DNA of 64,000 nucleotides from Sulfuricella sp035530375 (GCA_035530375.1 DATKUY010000045.1:1-64000), one strand, 5' to 3'. Shown: positions 9,145 to 18,159, counted from the first letter of the stretch. The notes: generated by a model from the letters alone, not told the origin. Made by a program: numbers and translations.

Positions 9145-9172
9145 GTAGGGACGGCGAGTTCGCCGTCCCTAC
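9145..9172. repeat. REP-like perfect hairpin between tRNA-Gln and prs
   Basis: GTAGGGACGGCGA (9145-9157) and TCGCCGTCCCTAC (9160-9172) are perfect complements separated by two bases. It has no T-tract. It may be a dispersed palindromic element or a processing/pausing signal between the tRNA and prs; only the structure is certain. Confidence 0.75.
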
Positions 9173-9186
9173 CGGTTTGGATCAAC

Positions 9187-9261
9187 TGGCTGGGGAGGTA
9201 GGGATCGAACCTACGAATGCCGGAATCAAAATCCGGTGCCTTACCACTTGGCGACTCCCCA
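9187..9261 (-). tRNA. tRNA-Gln (TTG anticodon)
   Basis: 75 bases with the characteristic TGGGGAGTCGCCAAGTGGTA 5' half, the weak first acceptor pair typical of tRNA-Gln, anticodon TTG within GGATTTTGATTCC, the T-arm GTAGGTTCGATCCCTAC and an encoded CCA. It lies directly between ispE and prs, a conserved betaproteobacterial position. Confidence 0.97.
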
Positions 9262-9262
9262 A

Positions 9263-10099
9263 TTAACTTGCAAAATCGTATAACGGATGCCGATCCAGGC
9301 CTTTCGCCACAAAACCGGCCATCTTTGCCGGCTTGAGGGAAAAAACCCTGCGCGCCTCTTCCTCGCCCGGAAACCCGGCAAACACACAGGCCCCAGAACC
9401 GGTCATCCTGGCATCGCCGAACCCCCTTAGCCAAGCCAGACATTCGGCCACCTGCGGATACTTCCGGCACACCACGGGCTCCAGATCGTTATGACCACAG
9501 CCCGTTGAAAAGTCCAACATTTTGATAGGTTTCGTATCGCGTGTCAATTCCCTGCTGGCAAAAATCTCTGGCGTGGAAACCGCCACAGGCGGCACCAGCA
9601 CCACGTACCAGGCTGCCGGAAGCGTCACCGGCTGGAGCTTTTCACCTACCCCCTCGGCAAAGGCGCTCTCGCCGAACAGGAACACCGGCACGTCCGCGCC
9701 CAGACGTAACCCCAGTTCCTGCAATCCTGGCCGGCCAAGATTCAAATTCCACAGGCGGTTCAGCGCCAGCAGCACGGTGGCTGCATCGGAGCTGCCTCCG
9801 CCCAGGCCGCCGCCCATCGGCAAACGCTTCTCCATGGCGATGTCGGCACCCAGACGACAGCCGGTTTCCTGTTGCAGCAGGCGCGCAGCCCGCATGGCGA
9901 GGTCCTGCTCCGGGTTCAGGCCGGGCAGCGGGTTCACCCGCCGAATCAGGCCGTCATCCCGGACAGAAAAGGAAAGGCTGTCGCCGTAATCGATGAAGCG
10001 GAACACGGTCTGCAACAAATGATAACCATCCGGGCGCCGGCCTACCACGTGCAGGAACAGGTTCAGCTTGGCCGGGGCGGGGTAAGCCGGCAAGCTCAC
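9263..10099 (-). CDS. ispE: 4-diphosphocytidyl-2-C-methyl-D-erythritol kinase
   Basis: 278 residues from GTG 10099. GHMP-kinase motifs: PAPAKLNLFLHVVGRRPDGY at the N-terminus, the ATP-binding loop PMGGGLGGGSSDAATVLLAL, and the C-terminal MTGSGACVFAGF. IspE phosphorylates CDP-ME in the MEP isoprenoid pathway. The GTG overlaps the lolB stop (GTGA) and leaves seven or eight residues before PAKLN, as in E. coli. A TTG at 10111 is a less likely alternative. lolB-ispE-tRNA-Gln-prs is a conserved order. Confidence 0.95.
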   Translation of the reverse strand: MSLPAYPAPAKLNLFLHVVGRRPDGYHLLQTVFRFIDYGDSLSFSVRDDGLIRRVNPLPGLNPEQDLAMRAARLLQQETGCRLGADIAMEKRLPMGGGLGGGSSDAATVLLALNRLWNLNLGRPGLQELGLRLGADVPVFLFGESAFAEGVGEKLQPVTLPAAWYVVLVPPVAVSTPEIFASRELTRDTKPIKMLDFSTGCGHNDLEPVVCRKYPQVAECLAWLRGFGDARMTGSGACVFAGFPGEEEARRVFSLKPAKMAGFVAKGLDRHPLYDFAS

Positions 10100-10725
10100 G
10101 GCAACACCCAATCGTCGATCACCAGCCTGACCCGCAGGCGGTCGCCCATGGTCATTTCCATCTTGGCCGGCAACAGGGCTCCCTGCACCGAACGATAACC
10201 CTGATAGTCGATGCGCCAGCCATCCTGGCGAAGGGTGGCAAGATGATGGCTGTCGTCCAACTCGCTTTCAGCCGGTCGGTCCGGCGCGGGCCGGCCGACA
10301 ATCCAATATTGCAGGCCATTCACCGGCAGGCGCCAGCCCAGCACTTCCTCGGTCAGGCTTTCCACATCCGCAGCGCGATAACCCTGTCCCTCCGCAGTTT
10401 CCAGCGAGGCGCCGGCAGGATTGCGCGTGATGCGGGCAACTCCCTGCCCCAGCGGGGAAAGAATAAAAATCTCATCCTCCCCTGCATCGTGGCGCCAGCG
10501 CAGCGAACCGGAAAAGCTTTCCCCGTCGTGCGACACGCCGATCCGGCCGGACAACCGGAACGAAGTGCTGGCATCGGCGCCGGCTTGCGGGCGAGAGGCG
10601 CTTTCGAGCTCCACCGGGGGCACCGGCAGTTCGGCACACCCCCCCAAGAGCGCCACAAGAAAAAAAATCGCGGCCCTGCTTATCAAACGTGATCTAGTTC
10701 GAGGGTACAAATTTCTTGATGACAT
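10096..10725 (-). CDS. lolB: Outer-membrane lipoprotein LolB
   Basis: 209 residues with a signal peptide ending in the lipobox LLGGC near residue 30, then a LolB-type beta-barrel half (residues 50-209). LolB accepts lipoproteins from LolA and inserts them in the outer membrane. The ATG at 10725 overlaps the upstream TPR gene by 32 bases. An internal TTG at 10686 would give a shorter signal peptide and avoid the overlap; neither has a good ribosome site, so the start is uncertain. Confidence 0.9.
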   Translation of the reverse strand: MSSRNLYPRTRSRLISRAAIFFLVALLGGCAELPVPPVELESASRPQAGADASTSFRLSGRIGVSHDGESFSGSLRWRHDAGEDEIFILSPLGQGVARITRNPAGASLETAEGQGYRAADVESLTEEVLGWRLPVNGLQYWIVGRPAPDRPAESELDDSHHLATLRQDGWRIDYQGYRSVQGALLPAKMEMTMGDRLRVRLVIDDWVLP

Positions 10726-12430
10726 TCATTAACGCTTCGTGCCCGGGGTTTTCCTTCAGGGCGGCACGCCAGATTTTTTCCGCCTCTTCATGCTTGCCGC
10801 GAACCCACAGGACCTCACCGAGATGTGCCGCAATTTCCGCGTCGTGCTGGCCGGCATAGGCGCGCCTGAGATAATCCTCGGCCTTTTCAAGCTGCCCCAT
10901 GCGATATTGAACCCAGCCCATGCTGTCCAGGATAAAAAGGTCGTCCGGCGCCAGACTGAGCCCTTTCTCAATCAACTGCAGCGCCTCGTCAAGCCGTTCC
11001 GAACGGTCCGCCAGCGTGTATCCCAGCGCATTGTAGGCATGAGCATCATCGGGTTTAATCTGGATCAGCTTGCGCAAGTCCTGCTCAAGGACATCGAATT
11101 TACCCACGCGCTCCGCCGCCATTGCGTGGTCGTAAAGCAGATCGGGATGATTCGGCAGCTTTTCCAGCGCCTTGCCCAGCAATTCAAACGCCTCGCCGTA
11201 GGCCTTGGCATCCCGCAACAGTTGCGCCTCCGCCACGATCACCTGCACCCGCTGCTGGTTGCTCTGCACCGCAAGCTGCTCAAGGTGCCGGCGCGCCTCG
11301 GCCAGTTTTCCCTGCTTGGCCAGCATTGCCGCGTAACGGATTTGCGCAAGAACGTACTGCTCGCCCTGGCCGACCGAGGCGTACCAGCCTGCGGCCTCTT
11401 CGTAGCGCCCGCGTTCATTGAACAACTGGCCGAGATACATGCGCACCGTGGCCTCATCGTGGTACCGGCTGGCCAATGCCTGTTTCAGGAATTTCTCCGC
11501 AGCATCGTAATCCTTGGTCTGCATGGCCAGCAGGCCAACCGCCAAATTCACGTCGGCGTTGCCGGGCAGTTCGTCGAGCAGCCTTTCAAACTGGACGCGC
11601 GCTTCGGCATACTGGCGCTCGCTCACCAGCAGGCGCGCATAAACCAGACGGGCATCCTGCATTTTTGGATGATCGGCAAGCAGATTCCGGTAAAACTCCA
11701 GTGCCCCGGTGATGGAAACGCGCTGCAACAGCATGCCCTGAAGCAAGGCTGCGGCCTCCCATTCGGGCTGAAGCCGGCTTGCCTCGCGAATTTCGCTCAG
11801 CGCCAAGTCATCCTTGCCCGCGCCCCATGCCGCCTGGGCAATGGCAAAATGCGCTTCGGCGCGATTCAAATAGGGCGCGGCCAGTTCCTGCACCAGGGAC
11901 AGAGCCGCTGCCTTATCCTTCTGTTGCGACAACATCGGGTTCAAATGCAGCATCGCCCTGCCGACGTTATCACCCTCCGCCGCCAGCAACTTCCGGAGAT
12001 GGGGTCTGGCCTTTTCCAGTTGGCCGTTATTCAGCAGAATCGCCACAACCGCCTGCTGCGCCATGGGTTCGTCAGGCGCAATCTGGTTCCACAGCGTGGC
12101 CGCCTCCAGCGCCCGCGCTTCTTGCCGCGACTGCAGGGCAATCTCGGTGGCACGCTTTGCCAGGCGCGGGTCGCGCGTCTTTTTGGCCAGATCCAGCATC
12201 CCCTCGACGCCCAAGTCGGACTCGCCACGCTGGCTGGCAATTTCAGAAACCAGGAACTGGAAGAATATCTCGCTGTTCAGTTCGATTTTTGGCAAATTCG
12301 CAGTTCGTGCCGCATGCTGCGGCGCGTGGACTTGTGCCGGAGCCTGCGGCGCGGCATTTTTCGGCTGTAATTGGGCGCATCCGGACGCGGCCAGCACGGC
12401 GGGAACCAGCAAGAGGTATTTTAAATTCAT
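10694..12430 (-). CDS. Large TPR-repeat outer-membrane lipoprotein
   Basis: 578 residues from ATG 12430, chosen because MNLKYLLLVPAVLAASGCAQL is a lipoprotein signal with lipobox AASGC; upstream in-frame codons would bury it. The rest is a chain of about a dozen TPR units. The C-terminal units are well conserved (DDAHAYNALGYTLADRSERL, LAPDDLFILDSMGWVQYRMG), a pattern shared with betaproteobacterial TPR proteins encoded next to lolB. Role unknown; a scaffold in envelope or lipoprotein assembly is likely from the location and the overlap with lolB. Confidence 0.88.
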   Translation of the reverse strand: MNLKYLLLVPAVLAASGCAQLQPKNAAPQAPAQVHAPQHAARTANLPKIELNSEIFFQFLVSEIASQRGESDLGVEGMLDLAKKTRDPRLAKRATEIALQSRQEARALEAATLWNQIAPDEPMAQQAVVAILLNNGQLEKARPHLRKLLAAEGDNVGRAMLHLNPMLSQQKDKAAALSLVQELAAPYLNRAEAHFAIAQAAWGAGKDDLALSEIREASRLQPEWEAAALLQGMLLQRVSITGALEFYRNLLADHPKMQDARLVYARLLVSERQYAEARVQFERLLDELPGNADVNLAVGLLAMQTKDYDAAEKFLKQALASRYHDEATVRMYLGQLFNERGRYEEAAGWYASVGQGEQYVLAQIRYAAMLAKQGKLAEARRHLEQLAVQSNQQRVQVIVAEAQLLRDAKAYGEAFELLGKALEKLPNHPDLLYDHAMAAERVGKFDVLEQDLRKLIQIKPDDAHAYNALGYTLADRSERLDEALQLIEKGLSLAPDDLFILDSMGWVQYRMGQLEKAEDYLRRAYAGQHDAEIAAHLGEVLWVRGKHEEAEKIWRAALKENPGHEALMNVIKKFVPSN

Positions 12431-12561
12431 CACAGGGATATAATGGCGGCAGTCAGCAATACGATCTTTAATTGAGTAGGGGGCGGCGTTCTTTAAAAAC
12501 GCGTTGCCCATATTAGGACATATTTGCACTTTTTCAAAGCAGCCAGGGCAACAACGAGAAT

Positions 12562-13293
12562 ATGACGAATATTACTGTTTCCGCCAGCGGCCTTTCCCGC
12601 CACTATGGCACCCGCGTTGTCGTGCACAATATCGGCTTCGAGCTACGTCGGGGCGAGGTGCTGGGCCTGCTGGGACCGAATGGCGCAGGCAAAACCACCA
12701 CCCTGCAAATGCTGGCCGGGTGTCTGGCCCCCAGCAACGGCGGCGTCGAGATCTGCGGCATCGACCTGCTAGAGCGCCCGCGGGAAGCCAAGTCCCTGCT
12801 CGGCTACCTGCCGGAAACGCCGCCCCTTTATCGGGAACTGACGGTGAACGAATTCCTGCGCCTTGCCGCGCGGTTGCACCGCGTCGCCAAAGCGGCGATT
12901 CCCGCTGCGGTGGAAAGCGCCAAACAGCGCTGCGGCCTGACCGATGTCGGCAAACGCCTGATCGGCAGCCTGTCCAAGGGCTACCAGCAGCGGGTGGGCA
13001 TCGCCCAGGCGATCGTGCACAACCCCCGGGTGGTGATCCTGGACGAACCCACGACCGGCCTTGACCCAATCCAGATCCGCGAGATTCGCAAACTGATCCG
13101 CGAACTGGGCGGCGAGCACAGCGTGATCCTGTCCACCCATATCCTGCCGGATGTGGAAAGCGTCTGCGACCGGGTTCAGATCATGAGCAAAGGCCGGCTG
13201 GCATTCGCCGGCAACATGACCGAACTGAAACAGGCCCACCCGGAGCAGGCCAATCTGGAGGAAGTTTTCATCCATCTGACGCAACAGGAATAA
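12562..13293 (+). CDS. ABC transporter ATP-binding protein, GldA-like
   Basis: 243 residues. Walker A is GPNGAGKTTT, the signature loop LSKGYQQRVGIAQA, Walker B VVILDEPTTGLDP, and the switch histidine is in LSTHIL. The protein drives an ABC-2 type exporter with the next gene, three bases downstream. Close relatives are annotated GldA after Flavobacterium gliding proteins, but in proteobacteria this operon is not tied to gliding. First gene of a four-gene operon. Confidence 0.93.
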   Translation: MTNITVSASGLSRHYGTRVVVHNIGFELRRGEVLGLLGPNGAGKTTTLQMLAGCLAPSNGGVEICGIDLLERPREAKSLLGYLPETPPLYRELTVNEFLRLAARLHRVAKAAIPAAVESAKQRCGLTDVGKRLIGSLSKGYQQRVGIAQAIVHNPRVVILDEPTTGLDPIQIREIRKLIRELGGEHSVILSTHILPDVESVCDRVQIMSKGRLAFAGNMTELKQAHPEQANLEEVFIHLTQQE

Positions 13294-13296
13294 CTC

Positions 13297-14040
13297 ATGA
13301 TTACCACTATTGCCGCCAAGGAACTGCGCATCCTGTTCAGCGCACCAATGGCCTGGATTATCCTGGCCGTGCTGGAATTCGTTCTCGCCTGGTTTTTCCT
13401 GAACCAGATCGATGCCTTTCTGGCGATCCAGACGCAGTTGGCCTCTTTCGCCAACCCGCCCGGCGTCACCGAACTGATCGTTACGCCCCTGTTCGGCAAC
13501 GCCGCCATGATCCTGCTGATGGCGGTGCCGTTCCTCTCGATGCGCCTGATCGCCGGAGAACGGCGCGCCCAGACGCTCACCTTGCTGCTGAGTGCGCCGG
13601 TTTCAATCACCGAGATCGTGCTCGGAAAATTCGTCGGCCTGATGGCTTTCCTCACCCTGTTCATCGGCCTGGCCGCACTGATGTCGCTGTCGCTGTATGT
13701 CGGCACGACGCTCGACCTGGGTCTGCTCGCCAGCAACATCATCGGCCTGATCCTGCTGGCAGCCAGCTTCGCCGCACTCGGCCTGTTCATCTCCAGCCTC
13801 ACCGCACACCCGATCATTGCCGGCATCGGCAGCCTGGGCGCGTTCCTCGGCCTGTGGATCATCAACCTTTCGGCGCACGATCCGGATAGCTGGCTGCACA
13901 CCCTGTCCCTGCTGAAGCACTTCGAATCGTTCAATCGCGGCGTGATCGCCAGTGCCGATGCCGCTTTTTTCGTGCTGTTCACCGTCGCTTTCCTGGTATT
14001 GGCAGTGCGGCGGCTCGACTCCGACAGACTGCGAGGATAG
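13297..14040 (+). CDS. ABC-2 type permease, GldF-like
   Basis: 247 residues with six predicted membrane segments: the first near 17-36, then about 66-84, 106-130, 141-165, 170-188 and 218-240. LIAGERRAQTLTLLLSAPVS is the conserved cytosolic motif of ABC-2 permeases between segments 2 and 3. It forms the membrane channel with the ATPase encoded upstream and begins three bases after that gene. Substrate unknown. Confidence 0.9.
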   Translation: MITTIAAKELRILFSAPMAWIILAVLEFVLAWFFLNQIDAFLAIQTQLASFANPPGVTELIVTPLFGNAAMILLMAVPFLSMRLIAGERRAQTLTLLLSAPVSITEIVLGKFVGLMAFLTLFIGLAALMSLSLYVGTTLDLGLLASNIIGLILLAASFAALGLFISSLTAHPIIAGIGSLGAFLGLWIINLSAHDPDSWLHTLSLLKHFESFNRGVIASADAAFFVLFTVAFLVLAVRRLDSDRLRG

Positions 14041-14042
14041 AC

Positions 14043-15395
14043 ATGAAGATGAACAGCAAATTACAGTTTCGGTTGCGCCTGCACGGCGCCATCTTCATCA
14101 TCCTGTTTCTCCTCGCCGTCGGCCTGCTTGCCGTCCTTGCGCGCGAATATCCGTCGCAATGGGATATCACCCGCAACAACCGCAACTCCCTGAGCCAGGC
14201 CAGCATCGACACGCTCAAGCAACTGCCCGGCCCGGTCACCATCACCGCCTATGCGACCCAGCAAGACCCCCGGCTGGGCGACGTGCGCAAAATCATCCGC
14301 GAATTCGTCGGCCTCTACAGCCGCGCCAAACCCGATCTCACACTCAAGTTCGTCGATCCCGCGGAGCAGCCGCAGCAAACGCGCGCCGCCGGAATTCAGG
14401 CCAACGGCGAAATGGTGGTAGGGTACCGGGGCCGCAGCGAACACCTCACCACCCTGAACGAGCAGATGCTCACTTCCCTGCTGACCCGGCTGGCCCGTGC
14501 CGACAAGCGGCTGGTGTTCTATCTCGACGGCCACGGCGAACGCAAGCTCGACGGCATAGCCAACCACGATCTCGGCGATTTCGGCAAAAAGCTGGAATCC
14601 AAAGGTTTCAGGATCGCCAGCCTCAACCTCTCCCTGGCCCAGGACGTGCCCGGCAACGCCAGCCTGCTGCTGATCGCCAGTCCGCAGGTCGACCTGATGG
14701 CGGGGGAAGTGGAAAAGCTGAAAAAATACCTGGCAAAAGGCGGCAACCTGCTGTGGCTGATCGACCAGGAACCGTTGCATGGCCTGCGGCCGCTGGCCGA
14801 AGCGCTGGGCCTGGTGCTGACTCCAGGCACGGTAGTGGACCCTGCCGCCGAGCAGCTCAACGCTGCTTCCACCACCGCCCTCGGTGCCGTATACGGTCGC
14901 CACCCGGCAACGCAGGGATTCAACCTGGTCACCGCCTTCCCCTTCGCGCGCCAGATCGGCACCAGCGAAGGCAAAGGCTGGCAAGCCACCCCCCTGATCG
15001 ATGTCGCGCCGCAGGGCTGGGTGGAAACCGGCAAACTCAACGGCCCCCTGGCCTACGACAAGAACCACGACACGCCAGGGCCGGTGACCATCGCCGTCGC
15101 CCTCGACCGCAGCGTGGAAGACAAGAGCCAGCGTGTCGTGGTGATCGGCAACGGCAGCTTTCTGTCCAACACCTATCTCGGCAACGGCGGCAACCTCGAT
15201 CTCGGCCTCAACCTGTTCAACTGGCTGGCGAGGGACGACAGCCTCATCACCATCCCGGTAAAAACCACTCTGGATACCAGCCTTGAACTGAGCAAAAACG
15301 CCGCAGCGGTCATCGCCCTCGGCTTCCTGGTCGGCCTGCCGCTGGCCTTCATCACCATCGGTATCGGCATCCGGTGGCTACGGCGCAGGGCATGA
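14043..15395 (+). CDS. GldG-like ABC-associated membrane protein
   Basis: 450 residues: one N-terminal membrane anchor (residues 15-35), a large periplasmic ABC_transp_aux/GldG-type domain and a C-terminal membrane segment (residues 418-445). DLTLKFVDPAEQP and LVFYLDGHGERKLDGIANHD resemble the conserved core of this family, which has a Rossmann-like fold without known catalysis. It probably couples the exporter to an envelope ligand. Third gene of the operon; its stop overlaps the next start (ATGA). Confidence 0.87.
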   Translation: MKMNSKLQFRLRLHGAIFIILFLLAVGLLAVLAREYPSQWDITRNNRNSLSQASIDTLKQLPGPVTITAYATQQDPRLGDVRKIIREFVGLYSRAKPDLTLKFVDPAEQPQQTRAAGIQANGEMVVGYRGRSEHLTTLNEQMLTSLLTRLARADKRLVFYLDGHGERKLDGIANHDLGDFGKKLESKGFRIASLNLSLAQDVPGNASLLLIASPQVDLMAGEVEKLKKYLAKGGNLLWLIDQEPLHGLRPLAEALGLVLTPGTVVDPAAEQLNAASTTALGAVYGRHPATQGFNLVTAFPFARQIGTSEGKGWQATPLIDVAPQGWVETGKLNGPLAYDKNHDTPGPVTIAVALDRSVEDKSQRVVVIGNGSFLSNTYLGNGGNLDLGLNLFNWLARDDSLITIPVKTTLDTSLELSKNAAAVIALGFLVGLPLAFITIGIGIRWLRRRA

Positions 15396-16222
15396 AGCCC
15401 AGAATCTGGCTCAACCTCGGCCTGGCCGCGCTGGTTATTGTGCTGGCGTTGCTGGTCTGGCTCAAACCCAAGCCCGCGGCCCAACCAGAATTCAAACTCA
15501 CCGCCCTTGCCAGCGCCGGCATCAACCACATAACCATCGAAAAAAACGGGCAGCCGGCCACCGTGCTGCAAAAAACCCCGGCTGGCTGGCGTCTGATCGC
15601 GCCGTTCAAAGCGCGGGCCGACGAGGAGATGGTCAGGCGCGTACTGGAAATAACTGCCGCTACCAGCCTGCAACGCTTTCCCGCCACCGATCTCGGCCGC
15701 TTCCAGCTCGACCAGCCGTTGCTGCGCCTCACCCTCGACGGTCAGGAAATCAGCTTCGGCATGCAGAACCCGCTGACCGGCGAAGTCTATGCCGCCGCCA
15801 ATGGCGGCGTTTATCCGATCGCGCCGCGCTATCTCGCCCACGTATTGAAAATCCCCGCCGATTTTGCCGCCCGCGCCTTGCTGGCAGAGGAAGAAAAACC
15901 AGTCGGCTTCGAATTCGCCGATCTGGCGCTCAACCAGCGCGACGACGGCAAATGGTTAGCCTCCCCGGCCAACCCGGACTGGAGCCAGGACGACCTCAAC
16001 CGCTGGGTGGATGAGTGGCGCAACGCCTCCAGCCTGCTGACCCAACCCTACGACGGCACACCCGCGAAAGAATCGATTACCCTGCGGCTGCGCGATGGCA
16101 AGACCATCCCCTGCAAAATCCTGCGGCGCGAACCGGAACTGGTTCTGCTGCGCGAGGACGAAAAGCTGCAATACCATTTCCCCACCGAAGTCGGAAAACG
16201 GCTGCTGCGCCCGGGAAAATAA
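15392..16222 (+). CDS. DUF4340 membrane-anchored protein
   Basis: 276 residues from ATG 15392, which overlaps the previous stop. One N-terminal transmembrane helix (residues 7-25), then a repeated beta-rich DUF4340 periplasmic region with PAGWRLIAPFKARADEE and VKILEIT-like strands. DUF4340 proteins regularly accompany GldA/F/G-type transporters, supporting a four-component envelope system. A GTG at 15374 gives six more residues but lacks coupling. Function unknown. Confidence 0.87.
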   Translation: MKPRIWLNLGLAALVIVLALLVWLKPKPAAQPEFKLTALASAGINHITIEKNGQPATVLQKTPAGWRLIAPFKARADEEMVRRVLEITAATSLQRFPATDLGRFQLDQPLLRLTLDGQEISFGMQNPLTGEVYAAANGGVYPIAPRYLAHVLKIPADFAARALLAEEEKPVGFEFADLALNQRDDGKWLASPANPDWSQDDLNRWVDEWRNASSLLTQPYDGTPAKESITLRLRDGKTIPCKILRREPELVLLREDEKLQYHFPTEVGKRLLRPGK

Positions 16223-16235
16223 ACCTAAAAAAGTC

Positions 16236-16264
16236 TTTCACCGCAGAGACACAGGGACACGGAG
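16236..16264 (+). repeat. Dispersed CCGCAGAG repeat, single arm
   Basis: TTTCACCGCAGAGACACAGG and the following ACACGGAG match one arm of the repeats at 2271, 27421 and 39231, with drift. No complementary arm is nearby. A short AAAATC/GATTTT hairpin follows at about 16265-16280 and may end the ABC operon. Confidence 0.7.
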
Positions 16265-16288
16265 AAAATCCGGGATTTTTAAACAGAT

Positions 16289-16309
16289 GGGCCGGCAAAA
16301 CGCCGGCCC
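16289..16309 (-). terminator. GC-rich hairpin after the CHRD gene
   Basis: GGGCCGGC and GCCGGCCC are perfect complements around a five-base AAAAC loop, 14 bases beyond the CHRD stop. On the minus strand it is followed by ATCTGTTTAAAA rather than a clean T-run, so efficiency is uncertain. Confidence 0.6.
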
Positions 16310-16322
16310 GTCAAAACTGCTA

Positions 16323-16760
16323 CTACTTGAGCTGCCCGCGAATCTCGCCACCCTTGTTCGCGGCGCTATGAACATTGATATAAAGCTCACCCGCTTTGTA
16401 TGCCTGATATTGGGCATCGGTCAATTTCGCGCCCGCAGGCACCATCCAACCGTGATCGCCGTCCTTGGACAACTTGATGATTACCGGACCATTCTTCCCT
16501 GCTGCACCCTGGTGGATGTGCGCCATCGTTCCCGCTATACCCGTCGTCATAACGCTGCCGCTAACGGTCATGTCAGAATTGATCATGACGGTTCCACTCC
16601 CGGCGGCTTCCGTCATGACAGGTGGAACCTCATTGCCGCCACTCAGTGTGACCTTAATCTCGTCGCCAAAGACCATGCTTGTCGCTGCGGCAAGCGAAAT
16701 TGCCGCTGCGGCAAGCGCGACCAGGAAACCGAGGCGATTAAATACTCGTAAAGTATTCAT
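16323..16760 (-). CDS. Exported CHRD-domain protein
   Basis: 145 residues. A signal peptide (residues 1-32, ending SMVFGD) precedes a single CHRD domain with landmarks LSGGNEVPPV, GTMAHIHQGAAGKNGP and LYINVHSAANKGGEIRGQL. CHRD domains are beta-rich extracellular folds named from chordin. Bacterial single-domain forms are secreted proteins of unknown role; the two HIH/HVHS histidine pairs could bind metal. GAGAGG precedes the ATG. Monocistronic by position. Confidence 0.9.
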   Translation of the reverse strand: MNTLRVFNRLGFLVALAAAAISLAAATSMVFGDEIKVTLSGGNEVPPVMTEAAGSGTVMINSDMTVSGSVMTTGIAGTMAHIHQGAAGKNGPVIIKLSKDGDHGWMVPAGAKLTDAQYQAYKAGELYINVHSAANKGGEIRGQLK

Positions 16761-17157
16761 GATGAACCTCTCTTGATCAGTTTGATTGGGTTACACGCTA
16801 AACATGCTTAAAGCAATTCAATACTAGACTATTATTGTCTACTATAAAGCGTACCAGCAGAATTCATTTATGATTGTGATTGGATGCCCCGGGACCTGTG
16901 GCTGGAAAGAAACAGCCCGCGTAGGGCGCAATAACCGAAGGGCATTGCGCCAAGCCATGGTTGCGGCAACGACCTGCCGACACGGCATGCGGACGTGCTA
17001 TGGAAGACGACCCGAAATGGTGATTTACCCTGAAAATGCGCGGCGCATGAACTAGACTGAGAATTCGCGTCATCGGGAGATAGAAATGGGAAGCCAAATC
17101 ATGCCGGGTTCGTTGAAGAAGCCGGATCGGGCAAGCCCATTTCCGTCGCCGGAAGAC
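16761..17157. other. Intergenic region between CHRD and PEBP genes
   Basis: AT-rich promoter-like sequence upstream of the CHRD gene includes an imperfect palindrome AGACTATTATTGTCT at about 16827-16841, which could be an operator. A 186-base frame at 16870 has no ribosome site or recognisable protein and is not called. The plus-strand upstream sequence of the PEBP gene has GGGAGA before ATG 17086. Confidence 0.5.
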
Positions 17158-17757
17158 ATGAACACCCATCGTCTGCGCATTCGCCGGGCAAGACTGATCG
17201 GCCTGGCGCTTGCCTTGATCTGCGTCTCCGCCGGGGCAGCCCAAATCGATATGCCCACTGGCGGAAAGGAGCGGCTTGCCATGTCCCTGACCGTCACATC
17301 TGCATCCTTCAATCACGACGGCATGATCCCTGCCCGCCACACCTGCGACGGGCAGGATGGTTCGCCGCCGCTTTCATGGACGGGGGTGCCCGCCGGCACC
17401 AAAAGCCTGGTGCTGATCGTCGATGATCCGGATGCACCGGACCCTGCGGCGCCGAAAATGACCTGGGTGCACTGGGTGCTGTACAACATTCCGCCCGCTG
17501 CCAGCGGCTTGCCCGAGGGCATTGTGGCGAATAACCTCCCGGCCGGCACCCTGCCGGGGGTGAATAACTGGAATCGCACCGGCTATGGCGGGCCGTGCCC
17601 GCCGATTGGCAGGCACCGCTACTTCCACAGGCTTTATGCCCTGAGTGTCCTGCTGCCGGATCTGAAGAACCCCACCAAGGCGGCACTGGAAAAAGCAATG
17701 CAAGGCCATGTCCTGGCTCATGCCGAACTGGTTGGTTTATACCAGCGGCGGCGATAG
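17158..17757 (+). CDS. YbhB/YbcL-family PEBP (Raf kinase inhibitor-like) protein
   Basis: 199 residues from ATG 17158. The PEBP domain shows FNHDGMIPARHTCDGQDGSP, LVLIVDDPDAPDP, WVHWVLYNIP and the YGGPCPPIGRHRYFHRLYAL ligand-pocket block. Family members bind phospholipids or small anions; a bacterial enzymatic role is unproven. I chose 17158 because a signal-like helix (RLIGLALALICVSAGAAQ) then lies at the right distance, and GGAAG precedes it. ATG 17086 would add 24 non-signal residues. It could also begin at ATG 17281 as a cytosolic form. Confidence 0.85.
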   Translation: MNTHRLRIRRARLIGLALALICVSAGAAQIDMPTGGKERLAMSLTVTSASFNHDGMIPARHTCDGQDGSPPLSWTGVPAGTKSLVLIVDDPDAPDPAAPKMTWVHWVLYNIPPAASGLPEGIVANNLPAGTLPGVNNWNRTGYGGPCPPIGRHRYFHRLYALSVLLPDLKNPTKAALEKAMQGHVLAHAELVGLYQRRR

Positions 17758-17790
17758 ATTCCTGTCGGGAATCGGCGAAATAGCTCCCCC

Positions 17791-18045
17791 ATGATCCCCA
17801 TCCACGAACTGCTCAACAGAATGCGCTGGGATGAAACCTACGCAAAAGGAGATTTCGTGATCGGCTATTACAATCGCGTGGGCGAAAAAATTATCCTGGT
17901 GCCGCTGCACCAGATCCGCCTTACCCCTGGCGATCATTTTTCCTTCCAGGTCACCGATCCGGACGGCTATGCTCATGATGTTCCATTTCATCGGGTCAAG
18001 GAAGTCCACAAGGATGGAGAACTGATCTGGCACAGGGAACATTAG
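17791..18045 (+). CDS. DUF504 (MJ1316-type) small protein
   Basis: 84 residues matching the DUF504/UPF0248 pattern: MIPIHELLNRMRWDE at the start, then KGDFVIGYYNRVGEKIILVPL and the PFHRVKEVHKDGELIWHRE end. The family is related to a domain proposed to recognise cyclic phosphate ends of RNA, but activity is unproven. Such an RNA-end role would fit with RtcB and archease at 61-63 kb, although the loci are far apart. Monocistronic by spacing. Confidence 0.85.
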   Translation: MIPIHELLNRMRWDETYAKGDFVIGYYNRVGEKIILVPLHQIRLTPGDHFSFQVTDPDGYAHDVPFHRVKEVHKDGELIWHREH

Positions 18046-18159
18046 TGCTGCTTTCGTCAAGAACCGGATAAAAAATCGGCACATTGCTTTTTAGGCTCCA
18101 GTGGCCTTAAATGAAATTGCGAAGCGGTTTCTTATCCTTGAATTAAAATAGGGGGTGTC

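Noticed and set aside
7608..9266. 552-codon plus-strand open frame opposite rplY and prs
   Set aside because: It is antisense to two well-supported genes and reads as low-complexity histidine/arginine/glutamine-rich sequence, a usual shadow in GC-rich coding DNA.
10739..12370. 543-codon plus-strand open frame opposite the TPR gene
   Set aside because: The minus frame has clear TPR repeats and a lipobox; the plus frame has no recognisable domain.
16870..17055. 61-codon ORF in the CHRD-PEBP spacer
   Set aside because: No ribosome site, no recognisable family, and arginine/cysteine-rich composition atypical of real genes here.
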